Notes under the pieces: model-generated
The model's input: the letters and a program-made list of their open reading frames with translations, nothing else
Told to the model about the DNA's origin: nothing
Database searches by the model: none
NCBI GenBank assembly: GCA_035705495.1
Contig: DASSWB010000021.1
Location: 19,602 to 83,601, forward strand
DNA from: DASSWB01 sp035705495
Lineage (GTDB): Bacteria; Bacteroidota; Bacteroidia; Flavobacteriales; Flavobacteriaceae
Direction: 5' to 3'
DNA: 64,000 nucleotides
Shown: positions 42,379 through 51,710 of the stretch, one piece after another
How positions within the stretch are numbered: the stretch's first letter is position 1
Layout: the number at the start of each line of letters is the position of its first letter
Made by a program: the position numbers and the translations under genes

Positions 42379-43737
42379 ATGATATCTTCAATGAATCCTT
42401 TTACAGGCAAATCCATTAAATCGTATAAAGAATTAGATGCATCTGGAATTGAGGAAAAACTTTCCGGGGCTAAAAGTGAATTTTTAAAATGGAAAAAGCT
42501 GCCGGTACTGAAAAGACTGGATTTATTAACGCAACTTTCCCACACACTTTACGAGAATAAAAATCAATACGCACAAAAAATAACTGAGGAAATGGGCAAA
42601 CCTATTTCACAATCCGTAGCCGAAATTGAAAAGTGCGCGTGGGTATGTGAATATTACGCATCAAATGCTGAGAGCTTTCTAAAGGATTCGGTAATTGATA
42701 CGGATGCAATCTCCAGTTATGTAAAATATGAACCTCTTGGTGTAATATTGGGAATTATGCCCTGGAATTATCCTTTTTGGCAGGTATTCCGATTTGCGGT
42801 TCCGACTTTAGCTGCAGGAAATGTCTGTCTTTTAAAACATGCCAGTAACGTAATGGGCTGTGCTTTTTTATTGGAAGAGATTTTTTTGAAATCAGGTTTT
42901 CCAAAAGGTTGTTTTCAAAATCTATGTGTTGGAAGTGAGATGATTACTGATATTATTCAAGATTCAAGAATAAAAGCTGTTTCCTTAACAGGAAGTGAGG
43001 CTGCTGGTAGTTCAGTTGCTGTTACCGCAGGTAAGCAAATCAAAAAAACCGTTTTGGAGTTAGGCGGAAGTAATGCAATGGTCATTTTTGAGGATGCCCA
43101 AATAGAAGAGACAATCAAATCTTGTGTTGACGGTCGATTTTTGAACACGGGTCAGAGTTGTATTGCTGGAAAGCGATTTCTTGTACACAAAAAAATTGAA
43201 TCGGTTTTTCTGAAAAAATTTAAACAAGCAGTAATGGAATTAAAAATAGGAGATCCAATGAACGAGGAAACCTATATTGGTGTTCTGGCAAGGGAAGATT
43301 TGGCTGAAGATTTGGGGAACCAAGTGCAGAAATCTGTCAAACAAGGTGCAAAAATCCTCTGTGGAGGAAATAGAAAAGGGACTTTTTTTGAACCTACATT
43401 ATTGACGGATGTCCATACAGATATGCCAGTTTTTCAGGAAGAAACCTTCGGACCAGTGGCTGCAATTTTATCATTTGAAACAGAAGAGGAAATGGTAAAA
43501 CTCGTGAACAATTCAAAATTTGGGTTGGGTGTTTCTTTATTTACCGAAGATATGGAACGGGTTGAAAGATTGATTCCTCAAATGAACGAAGGAGCTGTTT
43601 TTGTGAATTCACAAGTGAAAAGTGATCCGCGGCTCCCTTTTGGAGGAACAAAAAAATCCGGTTATGGCAGAGAGCTTTCCAAACAGGGAATTATGGAATT
43701 TGTCAATAAAAAAACCGTGTATATCAACAAGTATTAA
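42379..43737 (+). CDS. NAD(P)-dependent aldehyde dehydrogenase, succinate-semialdehyde type
   Basis: A 452-residue member of the aldehyde dehydrogenase superfamily. The Rossmann segment includes LGIMPWNYPFWQVFRFA near residues 120-136. The general base lies in VLELGGSNAMVIF, and the catalytic Cys in GQSCIAGKRF. EETFGPV and the SGYGRELS end follow. Overall it matches the short GabD/Sad subgroup, which oxidises succinate semialdehyde; substrate is inferred. It converges with a LolA-like gene and shares its TTAA stop. Confidence 0.93.
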   Translation: MISSMNPFTGKSIKSYKELDASGIEEKLSGAKSEFLKWKKLPVLKRLDLLTQLSHTLYENKNQYAQKITEEMGKPISQSVAEIEKCAWVCEYYASNAESFLKDSVIDTDAISSYVKYEPLGVILGIMPWNYPFWQVFRFAVPTLAAGNVCLLKHASNVMGCAFLLEEIFLKSGFPKGCFQNLCVGSEMITDIIQDSRIKAVSLTGSEAAGSSVAVTAGKQIKKTVLELGGSNAMVIFEDAQIEETIKSCVDGRFLNTGQSCIAGKRFLVHKKIESVFLKKFKQAVMELKIGDPMNEETYIGVLAREDLAEDLGNQVQKSVKQGAKILCGGNRKGTFFEPTLLTDVHTDMPVFQEETFGPVAAILSFETEEEMVKLVNNSKFGLGVSLFTEDMERVERLIPQMNEGAVFVNSQVKSDPRLPFGGTKKSGYGRELSKQGIMEFVNKKTVYINKY

Positions 43738-44465
43738 TCCTTCGGAAATGCAAAAACTTCATCTTTAATTTCGGGGTTGATTTCTATTTCGGTAATTTTT
43801 AATTCATTTCCGTTTTCGATGAGCAAAAAAGGAAAATATAAACCTTTCACTTTTTTGTAATTTTTCATTTCAGAAGAAATATATTGTCCATTGATGGGTT
43901 CACCAGGAATCTTTGTCTCTACCAGAATGGGAAAATAACTTTTTGTATCAAAGTAGTGATAACTGATATTGTCATTCTTCTGGCCTTCATACATTGTGGG
44001 TTCTTGAATGAGCATAATTTTATAAGCTTCTTTGCCATCAATTATTTCTGTTCCTAAAAAATCGACATAATAACCCTTTTCCTTATAATCTATAAAAGGA
44101 TTTGGAAAGTCATTTTTACTCTTTTCCATATTTTCGGTTGATTCCTTATCGGCTTTCTGTGGAAGCATTTCTGCATTCGTTGCCCATAGTTCCTTACCGT
44201 CGTATGCCAATTGTGTGATTTCTTCACCTGAATAGGTGATTTTTACTGCTTGTTTACCATCTTTTGTGCTGTAAATATTTATTGGGATCACTACACCTTC
44301 ATTGGTGGTTTCAGCTGTCATTTTTGTGGCTTCCAACGCGCGCCAGTTTTCTAGACCTCCTGTTTTTTCCAAGTAAGAATTGATGATTTCATCTGCTGTT
44401 TGTCCAAAAGAAAATACACAGAAGAATAGTATGACAAATGATTGAATTAATTTAATAGATTTCAT
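43734..44465 (-). CDS. LolA-like outer membrane lipoprotein-sorting fold protein
   Basis: A 243-residue exported protein with signal peptide SFVILFFCVFSFGQ. The mature part starts TADEIINSYLEKTGGLENWRAL, a pattern typical of Bacteroidota LolA/LppX-fold proteins (outer membrane lipoprotein-sorting protein). The rest is a half-barrel of repeated strands (YDGKELWATNAEML, AYKIMLIQEP, SYFPILVETK). Relatives bind lipids or lipoproteins in the periplasm; the ligand of this branch is unknown. It is a single gene with no clear promoter and shares TTAA with the convergent aldehyde dehydrogenase. Confidence 0.82.
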   Translation of the reverse strand: MKSIKLIQSFVILFFCVFSFGQTADEIINSYLEKTGGLENWRALEATKMTAETTNEGVVIPINIYSTKDGKQAVKITYSGEEITQLAYDGKELWATNAEMLPQKADKESTENMEKSKNDFPNPFIDYKEKGYYVDFLGTEIIDGKEAYKIMLIQEPTMYEGQKNDNISYHYFDTKSYFPILVETKIPGEPINGQYISSEMKNYKKVKGLYFPFLLIENGNELKITEIEINPEIKDEVFAFPKD

Positions 44466-44542
44466 ATTTTCAAGTTTAAGTAAATTTTAAAGAACTTTGG
44501 AAAGTAAATTACGACTTTTATCTTTTACAAATAAATTATTTT

Positions 44543-45427
44543 ATGCAATTCGGGAAAGTTGAGAATCCAGCAGAAATTGAGTTTGTCTTACCGGAAGATC
44601 ATCTTCAAACTTCTAAAATTTTAAATTCAAAAATTAAGACAGACCTCCAAAATATTAATGTAGGTTGTGCTAAATGGAATCGGCAGGATTTGAAGAACTT
44701 TTATCCCCGAGGTACAAAAGATGAGCTAACCTATTACAGCACTCAGTTTAATTCGGTGGAGTTAAATGCGACTTTCTACAGGTTCTTTCCTAAAGAGCAA
44801 TTTGAAACTTGGGCCGAAAAAGTTGAAAGTGATTTTAAATTCTTTCCGAAGGTACCAAGATATATAAGTCATATTAAACGACTTAAAAATGTGGAGGAGC
44901 AAACAAATGAATTCATCGTTAGTTTACTTTCACTCAAAGAAAAACTGGGAATGGTTTTTCTTCAAATGCCCGAAAATTTTCATGTTAAAAATATAGATAG
45001 CCTCAAATCATATATAGAAAACTGGCCAAAGGAAATTCCGTTGGCGGTAGAACTCAGACATACCGATTGGTACACAAATCCTGAAATTGCAGATAATTTA
45101 AATGATTTTTTGATCAAGAAAAATGTAGCAAGTATTATTACAGATAGTGCCGGAAGGAGGGACTTGTTGCATATGCGATTAACCAATGACACAGCATTTA
45201 TACGTTATGTGGGTGCAAATGATGAATCTGATTTTGAAAGATTGGACGATTGGGTAAAACGTATAAAACAGTGGCAAAAATTAGGACTGAAAAACTTGTA
45301 TTTTTTTGTGCATCAAAATATCGAACTACAGTCGCCATTTCTTTCGGCATATTTTATTGAAAAATTGAATAAAGAGCTGAATGTCAATTTGAAAATTCCT
45401 AAAACAAAAAGCAATGAGAAATCATGA
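44543..45427 (+). CDS. DUF72 family protein (YecE-like)
   Basis: A 294-residue protein of the DUF72 TIM-barrel family. Motifs: NVGCAKWNRQDLKNFYPRG near residues 36-54, then FNSVELNATFYRF, DFKFFPKVPRYISH, and LAVELRHTDW later. The family fold is like a TIM barrel with possible metal or nucleic acid ligands, but no activity is established. The reading frame overlaps the next gene by 14 bp, and the two are surely co-transcribed. Confidence 0.92.
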   Translation: MQFGKVENPAEIEFVLPEDHLQTSKILNSKIKTDLQNINVGCAKWNRQDLKNFYPRGTKDELTYYSTQFNSVELNATFYRFFPKEQFETWAEKVESDFKFFPKVPRYISHIKRLKNVEEQTNEFIVSLLSLKEKLGMVFLQMPENFHVKNIDSLKSYIENWPKEIPLAVELRHTDWYTNPEIADNLNDFLIKKNVASIITDSAGRRDLLHMRLTNDTAFIRYVGANDESDFERLDDWVKRIKQWQKLGLKNLYFFVHQNIELQSPFLSAYFIEKLNKELNVNLKIPKTKSNEKS

Positions 45428-45845
45428 TATCGGAGTTACCGTAGACAATGTTATATTTTATCAAGAGAAAAACAATCTATTCGTTTTACTTGTCCAACGC
45501 GGAGTAGATCCGTTTAAAGGCATGTGGTGTCTTCCAGGCGGATTTTTGAAATCCCAAGAAACCTTGGAGGCAGGAGCGAAGCGGGAACTTGAAGAAGAGA
45601 CTGGATTAAAAATTGAAAAATTGGAACAGGTAAAAGCTTTTGGAAAGCTCGATCGCGATCCGCGCGGACGAACAATTTCGATTGCCTTTTGGGGGAAGGT
45701 AGATGCGCTAACTGATGTAAAAGGCCAAGATGACGCTATGAATGCTGAATGGTTTAATATTGATAAAATTCCCGAGCTGGCTTTTGATCATAAGGAAATC
45801 TATCAAGAAGCTTTCAAAAGTTTCAAAAATCTAAAATTGAGCTGA
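45414..45845 (+). CDS. NUDIX hydrolase
   Basis: A 143-residue NUDIX enzyme. The Nudix box G-x5-E-x7-REUxEExGU is present as GGFLKSQETLEAGAKRELEE then ETGL, near residues 40-63. It has the VDNVIFY...LLVQRGVDPFKGMWCLPGG opening of ADP-ribose or nucleotide-sugar pyrophosphatases. The C-terminal winged helix of NrtR regulators is missing, so it should be an enzyme only. It starts inside the DUF72 gene (14-bp overlap), which implies translational coupling. Confidence 0.93.
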   Translation: MRNHDIGVTVDNVIFYQEKNNLFVLLVQRGVDPFKGMWCLPGGFLKSQETLEAGAKRELEEETGLKIEKLEQVKAFGKLDRDPRGRTISIAFWGKVDALTDVKGQDDAMNAEWFNIDKIPELAFDHKEIYQEAFKSFKNLKLS

Positions 45846-45874
45846 ACCATTTTTTCAATAATTAAAAATAGGCG

Positions 45875-45882
45875 TACTTTTG
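45875..45882 (+). promoter_or_regulatory. -7 promoter element for the thioesterase
   Basis: TACTTTTG ends 9 bp before the ATG at 45892, so the mRNA leader would be only a few nucleotides long. It overlaps a TTG otherwise in frame. Confidence 0.55.
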
Positions 45883-45891
45883 AAAAAAAAG

Positions 45892-46281
45892 ATGAGATTT
45901 CACACCCGAAAATGGATCAAGCCTCAAGATTTAAACCCGAATGGAACTTTGTTCGGCGGACGCTTGTTGGAATGGATTGATGAGGAAGCTGCATTATACT
46001 CTATTATTCAATTGGAAAATTCCAAGGTGGTCACCAAGTTCATGAGTGAAATCAATTTTAGAAGTTCTGCCAAGGAAGGTGATATAATTGAAATTGGATT
46101 GGATGTAGTCAAGTTTGGAAATACTTCCTTGACTTTATGTTGCGAAGTTAGAAACAAAATGACACGCGAGTCTATCATTACAATCGATAATATCACAATG
46201 GTAAGTTTGGATGAAAAAGGAAATCCTAGTCGGCATGGTAAATCTGAAATTGAATTTGTAGGAAACCGATTGAGTAAGTAG
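45892..46281 (+). CDS. Acyl-CoA thioesterase, hotdog fold
   Basis: A 129-residue hotdog thioesterase that splits acyl-CoA into fatty acid and CoA. The motif NPNGTLFGGRLLEWIDEEAAL at about residues 15-35 is the family signature, with the catalytic Asp in WIDEEA. The later FRSSAKEGDIIEIGLDVV strand pair is standard. The ATG at 45892 is preferred because the TTG at 45880 lies within the promoter. It ends one base before the convergent exonuclease/phosphatase gene's stop. Confidence 0.92.
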   Translation: MRFHTRKWIKPQDLNPNGTLFGGRLLEWIDEEAALYSIIQLENSKVVTKFMSEINFRSSAKEGDIIEIGLDVVKFGNTSLTLCCEVRNKMTRESIITIDNITMVSLDEKGNPSRHGKSEIEFVGNRLSK

Positions 46282-47343
46282 CTAATCTTTTTTAGCTTCT
46301 AAAATTTCTTCGTTTGCAGTCTTTAATTCTTCTTTGGTGGGCGGTTCAGGTTTTTGAGCTTCTGATGATTCCGGTTCAAATGAAAGTTTTGCGTAAATTG
46401 GAAAATGATCAGAATGAATATCTTTTCCCAAATCAATCTCCACTAATCGAAATTCTTCGGAAACAAAAAGATGATCTAAAGGCCATCGCAACAACCAACT
46501 GTTGACATTAAAGGTGTTGAAAAAACCTCTGCCAATCCTCGGATCCAATAATCCGCTGACTTCCTGAAACAGCTGAGTGGTTTGTGACCATGCCACATCA
46601 TTAAAATCGCCAGTGACAAAAACCGGTAATTTGGCTTCTTTTGCCATTTTTGCAACCATCATCATTTCAGCATCTCTTTCCGTAGATTTTGGATTGTGTT
46701 GTGGCATCGGTGGCGTAGGATGAATCGAATGGAATTCAATCTTCTGATTGGAAGGTAATTTTAATATACCGTGAATAGAAGGAATGCCATCATCCACCAA
46801 AAATTTTACCTGAGTGTTGATTAATTGATATTTTGAATAAACAGCCATTCCGTAGGTATTCGGAAGTGGAACTTCTACTTTATAAGGATAGTTCGTTAAT
46901 GCTTTGGAAACTTCATTGATCCAACGTTGATTGGTTTCCGTTAAAACAATAAAATGCGGATCTTTCCGAAGGATTTCATCCAATAAAGCTTCATGTTCTT
47001 CATTTTTCTGTAATACATTGGCCACCAAAATACTGATGCTGGAATCCTGATCATAATTTTCATTTTCTTTAACTTCATACGAAGAAAGAGGGGTGTAAGG
47101 ATAGATTTTTTGAAGTTGAAAAATGAAACAACCAAGAATGATGGTTACAAAAGCATAATCTTGCCAAGAACGAATATCAAATCGGAAGAAATAAACGAGA
47201 AATGCAACCAAAGTTAAAATGGTTAATTGTACATGTGGGTAGTCAAAAATCCGGATCCACCAATAATCAACGGCTACAAATGGGAATAGGGTTAAAACAA
47301 CGGCAATCCCACCAAATGTTTGAAGAAATGGTTTTAATTTCAA
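46282..47343 (-). CDS. Endonuclease/exonuclease/phosphatase family membrane protein
   Basis: A 353-residue protein. Three N-terminal helices (about residues 8-25, 37-54 and 60-80) precede an EEP domain. Catalytic motifs are ILVANVLQKN near 110, VLTETNQRW near 139, TGDFNDVAW near 247 and HSDHFPIYAKL near 315. The domain is extracytoplasmic by topology. The last 30 residues are Glu/Lys/Pro rich. Relatives include phosphodiesterases and lipid phosphatases; substrate unknown. Confidence 0.9.
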   Translation of the reverse strand: MKLKPFLQTFGGIAVVLTLFPFVAVDYWWIRIFDYPHVQLTILTLVAFLVYFFRFDIRSWQDYAFVTIILGCFIFQLQKIYPYTPLSSYEVKENENYDQDSSISILVANVLQKNEEHEALLDEILRKDPHFIVLTETNQRWINEVSKALTNYPYKVEVPLPNTYGMAVYSKYQLINTQVKFLVDDGIPSIHGILKLPSNQKIEFHSIHPTPPMPQHNPKSTERDAEMMMVAKMAKEAKLPVFVTGDFNDVAWSQTTQLFQEVSGLLDPRIGRGFFNTFNVNSWLLRWPLDHLFVSEEFRLVEIDLGKDIHSDHFPIYAKLSFEPESSEAQKPEPPTKEELKTANEEILEAKKD

Positions 47344-47378
47344 TTTAGATATTCAATGATGAACAGCTAATGTAAAAC

Positions 47379-48662
47379 TTAATCTTTTGGAAGATTTAGT
47401 GTTTCAGAAAATTTTATGATATCATCACCAGAAGGGGCTTCAAATAATTTCAACCCAAAAAATGATACTGATGCAATAAGATGTTCAAAAATATCGGCCG
47501 CAACAACTTCGTAATACGCCCATCTTTTATCACTACTGAAGAAATATAGCTCCAAAGGAATTCCGTGAATCCCAGGGTTAAGATGCCTAACAATCACCCA
47601 CATTTCTTTATTCACCATTGGGTGCTGCTTCAAATAAGCTTCAGTGTATTGCCTAAAAAGACCCAGGTTTGTTTGCTTTCTTCCGTTAACCAAAATCTCG
47701 GTTTTAATATTATTGATTTTATTGTAGTCATCAATAATATTTTGCCGCTCTTCGATATAATCCTTGATTAAATGGACATCTTTGAACTTTTCCAGCTCAT
47801 CCTTAGCTAAAAATTTTACTGAACTTTGTTTAATCAGAAGTGCTCTTTTCACACGCCGACCAGGAGATTCCTCCATTCCACGCCAGTTCTGAAAAGAATC
47901 GGAAATTAAACTATAAGTTGGGATTGTCGTATAGGTTTTGTCCCAATTCTGAACTTTGACCGTCGCAAGATTAATTTCAGTAACAAATCCGTCCGCGCCA
48001 AATTTGTCAAAAGTAATCCAATCTCCTAAACGCACAATGTCATTAACAGAAACTTGTATGGATGCCACGAAACCAAGAATCGTGTCTTTGAAAATCAGCA
48101 GAATAATTGCCGAAGCAGCTCCCAAGGTTATTAAAAATTCCAAAACCGATTTTCCAGTCAGTTCTGAAAAGATAAAAACGAAAGCAATCAGCCACACAAA
48201 AATCATGATCACCTGTGTAAAACTGTCTAAAGGTTTGTCCTTCAGTTTATCCAGGGTTTTTAAATATTTGATGAAGCTTCTTATGAAACTCCTGATGATT
48301 AAAACAACAAGAAAAACAATATAAATGTCTATAATTGAGCCGAAAATAGAAAGGAAACGAGGATAATCATCATAAATCACGGGGACTGCAAAAATGACCA
48401 ACAGCACCGGTAATATATATCCTACATATTTTGGAAAATTACTTTGCACTAGATAATCATCAAAAGTGGTTTTGGTTTTTAATGAAAAAATACCAAAGGC
48501 TCTAATAATGATTTTTTTAGTAATAAAAAAACAAATGAAAAGCAATATTATAAGGACAAGCGTACTAATTCCAAGATCCAGAAAATGGGCGGTCTCTTTT
48601 GACATTCCACTTTCCAGAAAATAATTTTCCAAATAACTTACAGTTTCGGTTGGTTGAATCAC
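47379..48662 (-). CDS. MscS-family mechanosensitive ion channel
   Basis: A 427-residue channel protein. Several helices occur in the first 190 residues. The pore-lining region is ELTGKSVLEFLITLGAASAIIL near 170, followed by the MscS beta domain (GDWITFDKFGADGFVTEINLATVKVQNWDKTYTTIPT). A long soluble C-terminal domain completes it. It resembles the YbdG/MscM subgroup more than short MscS. It releases solutes on hypo-osmotic stress. The DUF3817 gene lies 3 bp upstream, so the two are co-transcribed. Confidence 0.92.
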   Translation of the reverse strand: MIQPTETVSYLENYFLESGMSKETAHFLDLGISTLVLIILLFICFFITKKIIIRAFGIFSLKTKTTFDDYLVQSNFPKYVGYILPVLLVIFAVPVIYDDYPRFLSIFGSIIDIYIVFLVVLIIRSFIRSFIKYLKTLDKLKDKPLDSFTQVIMIFVWLIAFVFIFSELTGKSVLEFLITLGAASAIILLIFKDTILGFVASIQVSVNDIVRLGDWITFDKFGADGFVTEINLATVKVQNWDKTYTTIPTYSLISDSFQNWRGMEESPGRRVKRALLIKQSSVKFLAKDELEKFKDVHLIKDYIEERQNIIDDYNKINNIKTEILVNGRKQTNLGLFRQYTEAYLKQHPMVNKEMWVIVRHLNPGIHGIPLELYFFSSDKRWAYYEVVAADIFEHLIASVSFFGLKLFEAPSGDDIIKFSETLNLPKD

Positions 48663-48665
48663 GTT

Positions 48666-48950
48666 TTACAAATATTTTTTTTCAACATAAAAAGGACCTA
48701 AAGGAAGTACCGATGCAAATCCTACAATAAACAATGTTTTCATCGTCCAATTTAAAGGTTTGAACAGCAACAGTGCCCCAACGAGATACGCCACAAACAA
48801 AATACCGTGTGCCATTCCAACTATTTCAACCATTTTTGGCATCTCCCAAATATATTTTAGTGGCATCGCTACCAACAGGAGTAATAAGAATGAAGTTCCC
48901 TCCAAGATGCTTATAATCTTAAATAATTTGATTTGGTTGTTCAAGGTCAT
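48666..48950 (-). CDS. DUF3817 family membrane protein
   Basis: A 94-residue protein with three hydrophobic segments (FKIISILEGTSFLLLLLVAMPLK, GMAHGILFVAYLVGALLLF and TLFIVGFASVLPLG). The motifs EGTSFLLLLL, KY(I)WE and GMAHG(I)LF are those of DUF3817, also called the YdzA family. Its role is unknown. It is 3 bp before the mechanosensitive channel on the same strand. A TACCTTTG promoter lies upstream. Confidence 0.9.
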   Translation of the reverse strand: MTLNNQIKLFKIISILEGTSFLLLLLVAMPLKYIWEMPKMVEIVGMAHGILFVAYLVGALLLFKPLNWTMKTLFIVGFASVLPLGPFYVEKKYL

Positions 48951-48972
48951 AACACTGCTTTTTTTGAAAATG

Positions 48973-48980
48973 CAAAGGTA
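48973..48980 (-). promoter_or_regulatory. -7 promoter element for DUF3817-mscS
   Basis: TACCTTTG on the minus strand, 22 bp before the DUF3817 ATG. Confidence 0.55.
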
Positions 48981-49133
48981 CTTTTTTTAAAACAAAAAAG
49001 ACTTCATTTTCAATTCAAATTGAGGAGTTTACTTTACTTTCCGAAAGGCTTTTCAATGTTAAAAATTAAATATTCCTAAAATGTTCTTTTGGTAAAGAAT
49101 GTATTTTTTAATTTGCACTCGAATATCAAGAAA

Positions 49134-50156
49134 ATGAAGAAAAAAATACTTGTTACCGGCGGATTGGGTTTTATTGGCTCACACACGGCTGTTGCGCTGC
49201 AGCAAAATGGATTTGATGTTGTTATTATAGATAATCTTTCCAATTCTTCTTTGGAAGTCCTGAACGGCATTCAAAAAATCACGGGAATTGCTCCAGATTT
49301 TGTAAAGCTGGATTTACGGGAAAAGGAATCGGTGAATGATTTTTTTCAACAAAATAAGGAAATAGAAGGTGTTATCCATTTTGCCGCTTCAAAAGCCGTG
49401 GGTGAAAGTGTTGAGAACCCATTGTTGTACTATGAAAACAATATTTCGACTTTGGTCTATTTACTTCAAAATCTTCAAAAATTAGAAAATTCAAATTTTA
49501 TATTTAGTTCTTCTTGTACGGTTTATGGTCAGGCCGATGAGCTCCCAATCACCGAATCTGCACCTGTGAAAAAGGCGGAATCACCTTATGGAAATACAAA
49601 ACAAATCGGAGAAGAAATTATTCAAGATGTTTGCAGAATAAATTCTGATTTCAAGGCAATTGCTTTACGATATTTTAATCCTATAGGTGCGCATCCTACA
49701 GCAGAAATCGGAGAACTACCAAATGGGGTTCCGCAAAACCTTGTTCCATTTATTACACAAACGGCCATTGGGAAACGGGAAAAACTCTCGGTTTTTGGGA
49801 ATGATTATCCCACGCCTGATGGAACATGCATAAGGGATTATATTCATGTGATGGATTTGGCCGAAGCACATGTCGTGGCTTTGAAACGACTTCTGGAAAA
49901 TAAGTCAGAAACCAATTACGATGTTTTTAATTTGGGAACGGGTCAAGGAAATTCCGTGTTAGAAGTTATTCAAACCTTTGAAAAAGTTTCTGGTGAAAAT
50001 CTTCCGTATCAAATCGCATCGAGAAGGGCAGGGGACATTATTTCTGCTTACGCCGATACTTCAAAAGCAGCAGATATGCTTCAGTGGAAAACAAAACTCA
50101 CTTTAGACAATGCTTTGGAAAGTGCATGGAAATGGCAGAAGAAAATCGGAAAATAA
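49134..50156 (+). CDS. galE: UDP-glucose 4-epimerase
   Basis: A 340-residue extended short-chain dehydrogenase that interconverts UDP-glucose and UDP-galactose. The NAD-binding GGLGFIGSH is at about residues 9-17. The catalytic Ser/Tyr pair lies in SSSCTVYG and PYGNTKQIGEE. The substrate region is ALRYFNPIGAHPTAEIGE. The ATG at 49134 gives the family start MKKKILVTGG; a longer in-frame reading from 49089 adds an unconserved segment. No other sugar-nucleotide genes are adjacent. Confidence 0.95.
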   Translation: MKKKILVTGGLGFIGSHTAVALQQNGFDVVIIDNLSNSSLEVLNGIQKITGIAPDFVKLDLREKESVNDFFQQNKEIEGVIHFAASKAVGESVENPLLYYENNISTLVYLLQNLQKLENSNFIFSSSCTVYGQADELPITESAPVKKAESPYGNTKQIGEEIIQDVCRINSDFKAIALRYFNPIGAHPTAEIGELPNGVPQNLVPFITQTAIGKREKLSVFGNDYPTPDGTCIRDYIHVMDLAEAHVVALKRLLENKSETNYDVFNLGTGQGNSVLEVIQTFEKVSGENLPYQIASRRAGDIISAYADTSKAADMLQWKTKLTLDNALESAWKWQKKIGK

Positions 50157-50161
50157 TCTTG

Positions 50162-50305
50162 TTAATTCACTACAAATGCGTGAATTACTCCGGGCAACCA
50201 ACCAATAATCGTCAGTAGTAAACTTATTACAAATGTAGTTCCCAATCCGTGGTTTAGATATACGGATAGTGGAGGTAGGAGTATATTGAGAATGATCGTT
50301 AGCAT
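50162..50305 (-). CDS. YqaE/Pmp3-family small membrane protein
   Basis: A 47-residue protein. It starts MLTIILNILLPPLSVYL and continues through GLGTTFVISLLLTI and GWLPGVIHAFVV. This is the Pmp3/YqaE pattern: two helices with a PP-x-x-V-x-L kink, and W-x-PG before the end. Members occur in bacteria, plants and yeast and respond to salt, cold or membrane stress; Pmp3 affects membrane potential in yeast. It converges with galE, 5 bp from that gene's stop. No promoter was seen. Confidence 0.9.
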   Translation of the reverse strand: MLTIILNILLPPLSVYLNHGLGTTFVISLLLTIIGWLPGVIHAFVVN

Positions 50306-50511
50306 AATGAATAATTTTTTTATTTAAGTTACTGAAAATTATTCGGTAACCTGCAATAACGCAGTTTGTTTAGCTTCATTTTAACAAGGAATCGTACCAC
50401 GGAAATTTCTTTTTCTGCTTAAATCCTTCCGAAGGAAATTTTTCAGAATAGAAAAACAATTTTACTTTTTGGACATTTTTGCTTGTTGAGATGTTTTCTG
50501 TTTATTAGAAG
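50306..50511. other. Intergenic region with no gene found
   Basis: AT-rich stretch between the YqaE-like start and the DEAD-box promoter. I see no ORF of note, no tRNA and no clear hairpin. Confidence 0.5.
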
Positions 50512-50519
50512 TATCTTTG
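50512..50519 (+). promoter_or_regulatory. -7 promoter element for the second DEAD-box helicase
   Basis: TATCTTTG fits TAnnTTTG, 15 bp before the ATG at 50535. A TTG 23 bp upstream may be the -33. Confidence 0.6.
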
Positions 50520-50534
50520 CATAAAATATTTAAT

Positions 50535-51644
50535 ATGAATTTTGAAGAGTTGGGAATCCCTGCGGATTTTATAAAAGGATTGAATGAGATTGGGATCAAA
50601 AAACCGACAGAAATACAAGAAAAAGCGATTCCCTTGCTTTTGGAATGGAATTCTGATATTATTGGTCAGGCACAAACGGGAACTGGTAAAACCGCCGCCT
50701 TTGGATTGCCTTTGTTAGCAGGAATCGATCCGAGTTTAAACGAGGTTCAAGCTTTGGTTTTGGCTCCTACGCGAGAACTGGGACAACAAATAGCGAAGCA
50801 GTTTTTTAAATTTACAAAATACACCGATAAAATTTTTACGGAAGCTGTTTATGGAGGTGAAAAAATCGATATTCAAATAAACAGATTAAAAAGACCAACC
50901 CACGTAATTGTTGCTACACCGGGAAGATTGAAGGATTTGTTGCTTAGAAACGCTGTTGATATTTCCAACATTAAACTCGTGGTTTTGGATGAAGCTGATG
51001 AAATGTTGAGCATGGGGTTCAAAGAGGATTTGAAAGCAATTTTGAACAAAACACCAAAAGGAAGAAACGTTTGGTTGTTTTCTGCCACTATGCCTGCTGC
51101 TTTGGAAGAAATTATTTCGAATTATATAAGAAAAAACGCACCGAAAATCCAGATTGACAAAGCAAACTCGGTAAATAAAGATATCAATCATCAATTTGTG
51201 TCGGTTGATGACAATGAAAAACTTGACACGCTGACGTACTTTCTAAAATCCCAAGCAAAAAACCGAGGAATTATTTTCACGAAAACAAAAGTCGCCGCCA
51301 GAACATTATCCAAACAGCTTTTGGCCAAGAATTACGAAGTCGGATTGCTGGAAGGAGATATGCTTCAAAAAGAACGTGATAAAGTGATGAGGGCTTTTAA
51401 AAACAAGAAACTTCGAGTATTGATTTCCACAGATGTTGCTGCAAGGGGAATTGACGTTGACAATCTATCTTTCGTGGTTCATTATCAACTACCGGATCAA
51501 ATCGAGTACTACACGCATCGAAGCGGAAGAACGGCAAGAGCTGGTAATAAAGGCATTTCTCTGGCATTGGTAAATCCCTTTGAGTTGAAAGACTTGAAGA
51601 AGATGGAAAAAACGCTGAATATACATTTCTCGCGGATTCGATAA
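50535..51644 (+). CDS. DEAD-box RNA helicase, minimal core
   Basis: A 369-residue helicase with just the two RecA-like lobes. The Q motif is PTEIQEKAIPLLL. Motif I AQTGTGKT lies near residue 54, DEADEML near 155 and SAT near 185. The final HRSGRTARAG is near 332. It ends soon after lobe 2, so it lacks the basic or RNA-binding C-terminal tails of DbpA, CsdA and RhlE forms. It probably acts in ribosome assembly or RNA turnover. A terminator follows at once. The window's first gene looks like a paralogue. Confidence 0.93.
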   Translation: MNFEELGIPADFIKGLNEIGIKKPTEIQEKAIPLLLEWNSDIIGQAQTGTGKTAAFGLPLLAGIDPSLNEVQALVLAPTRELGQQIAKQFFKFTKYTDKIFTEAVYGGEKIDIQINRLKRPTHVIVATPGRLKDLLLRNAVDISNIKLVVLDEADEMLSMGFKEDLKAILNKTPKGRNVWLFSATMPAALEEIISNYIRKNAPKIQIDKANSVNKDINHQFVSVDDNEKLDTLTYFLKSQAKNRGIIFTKTKVAARTLSKQLLAKNYEVGLLEGDMLQKERDKVMRAFKNKKLRVLISTDVAARGIDVDNLSFVVHYQLPDQIEYYTHRSGRTARAGNKGISLALVNPFELKDLKKMEKTLNIHFSRIR

Positions 51645-51660
51645 AACTTTTTAAAATGAA

Positions 51661-51687
51661 AAAAAGCACCGAATTGGTGCTTTTTTT
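51661..51687. terminator. Bidirectional terminator between convergent genes
   Basis: AAAAAGCACC and GGTGCTTTTT pair around GAATT with T runs both ways. It closes the DEAD-box gene and the convergent 125-residue gene. Confidence 0.85.
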
Positions 51688-51710
51688 CTTTACTACATTT
51701 TCCGTAAAAT

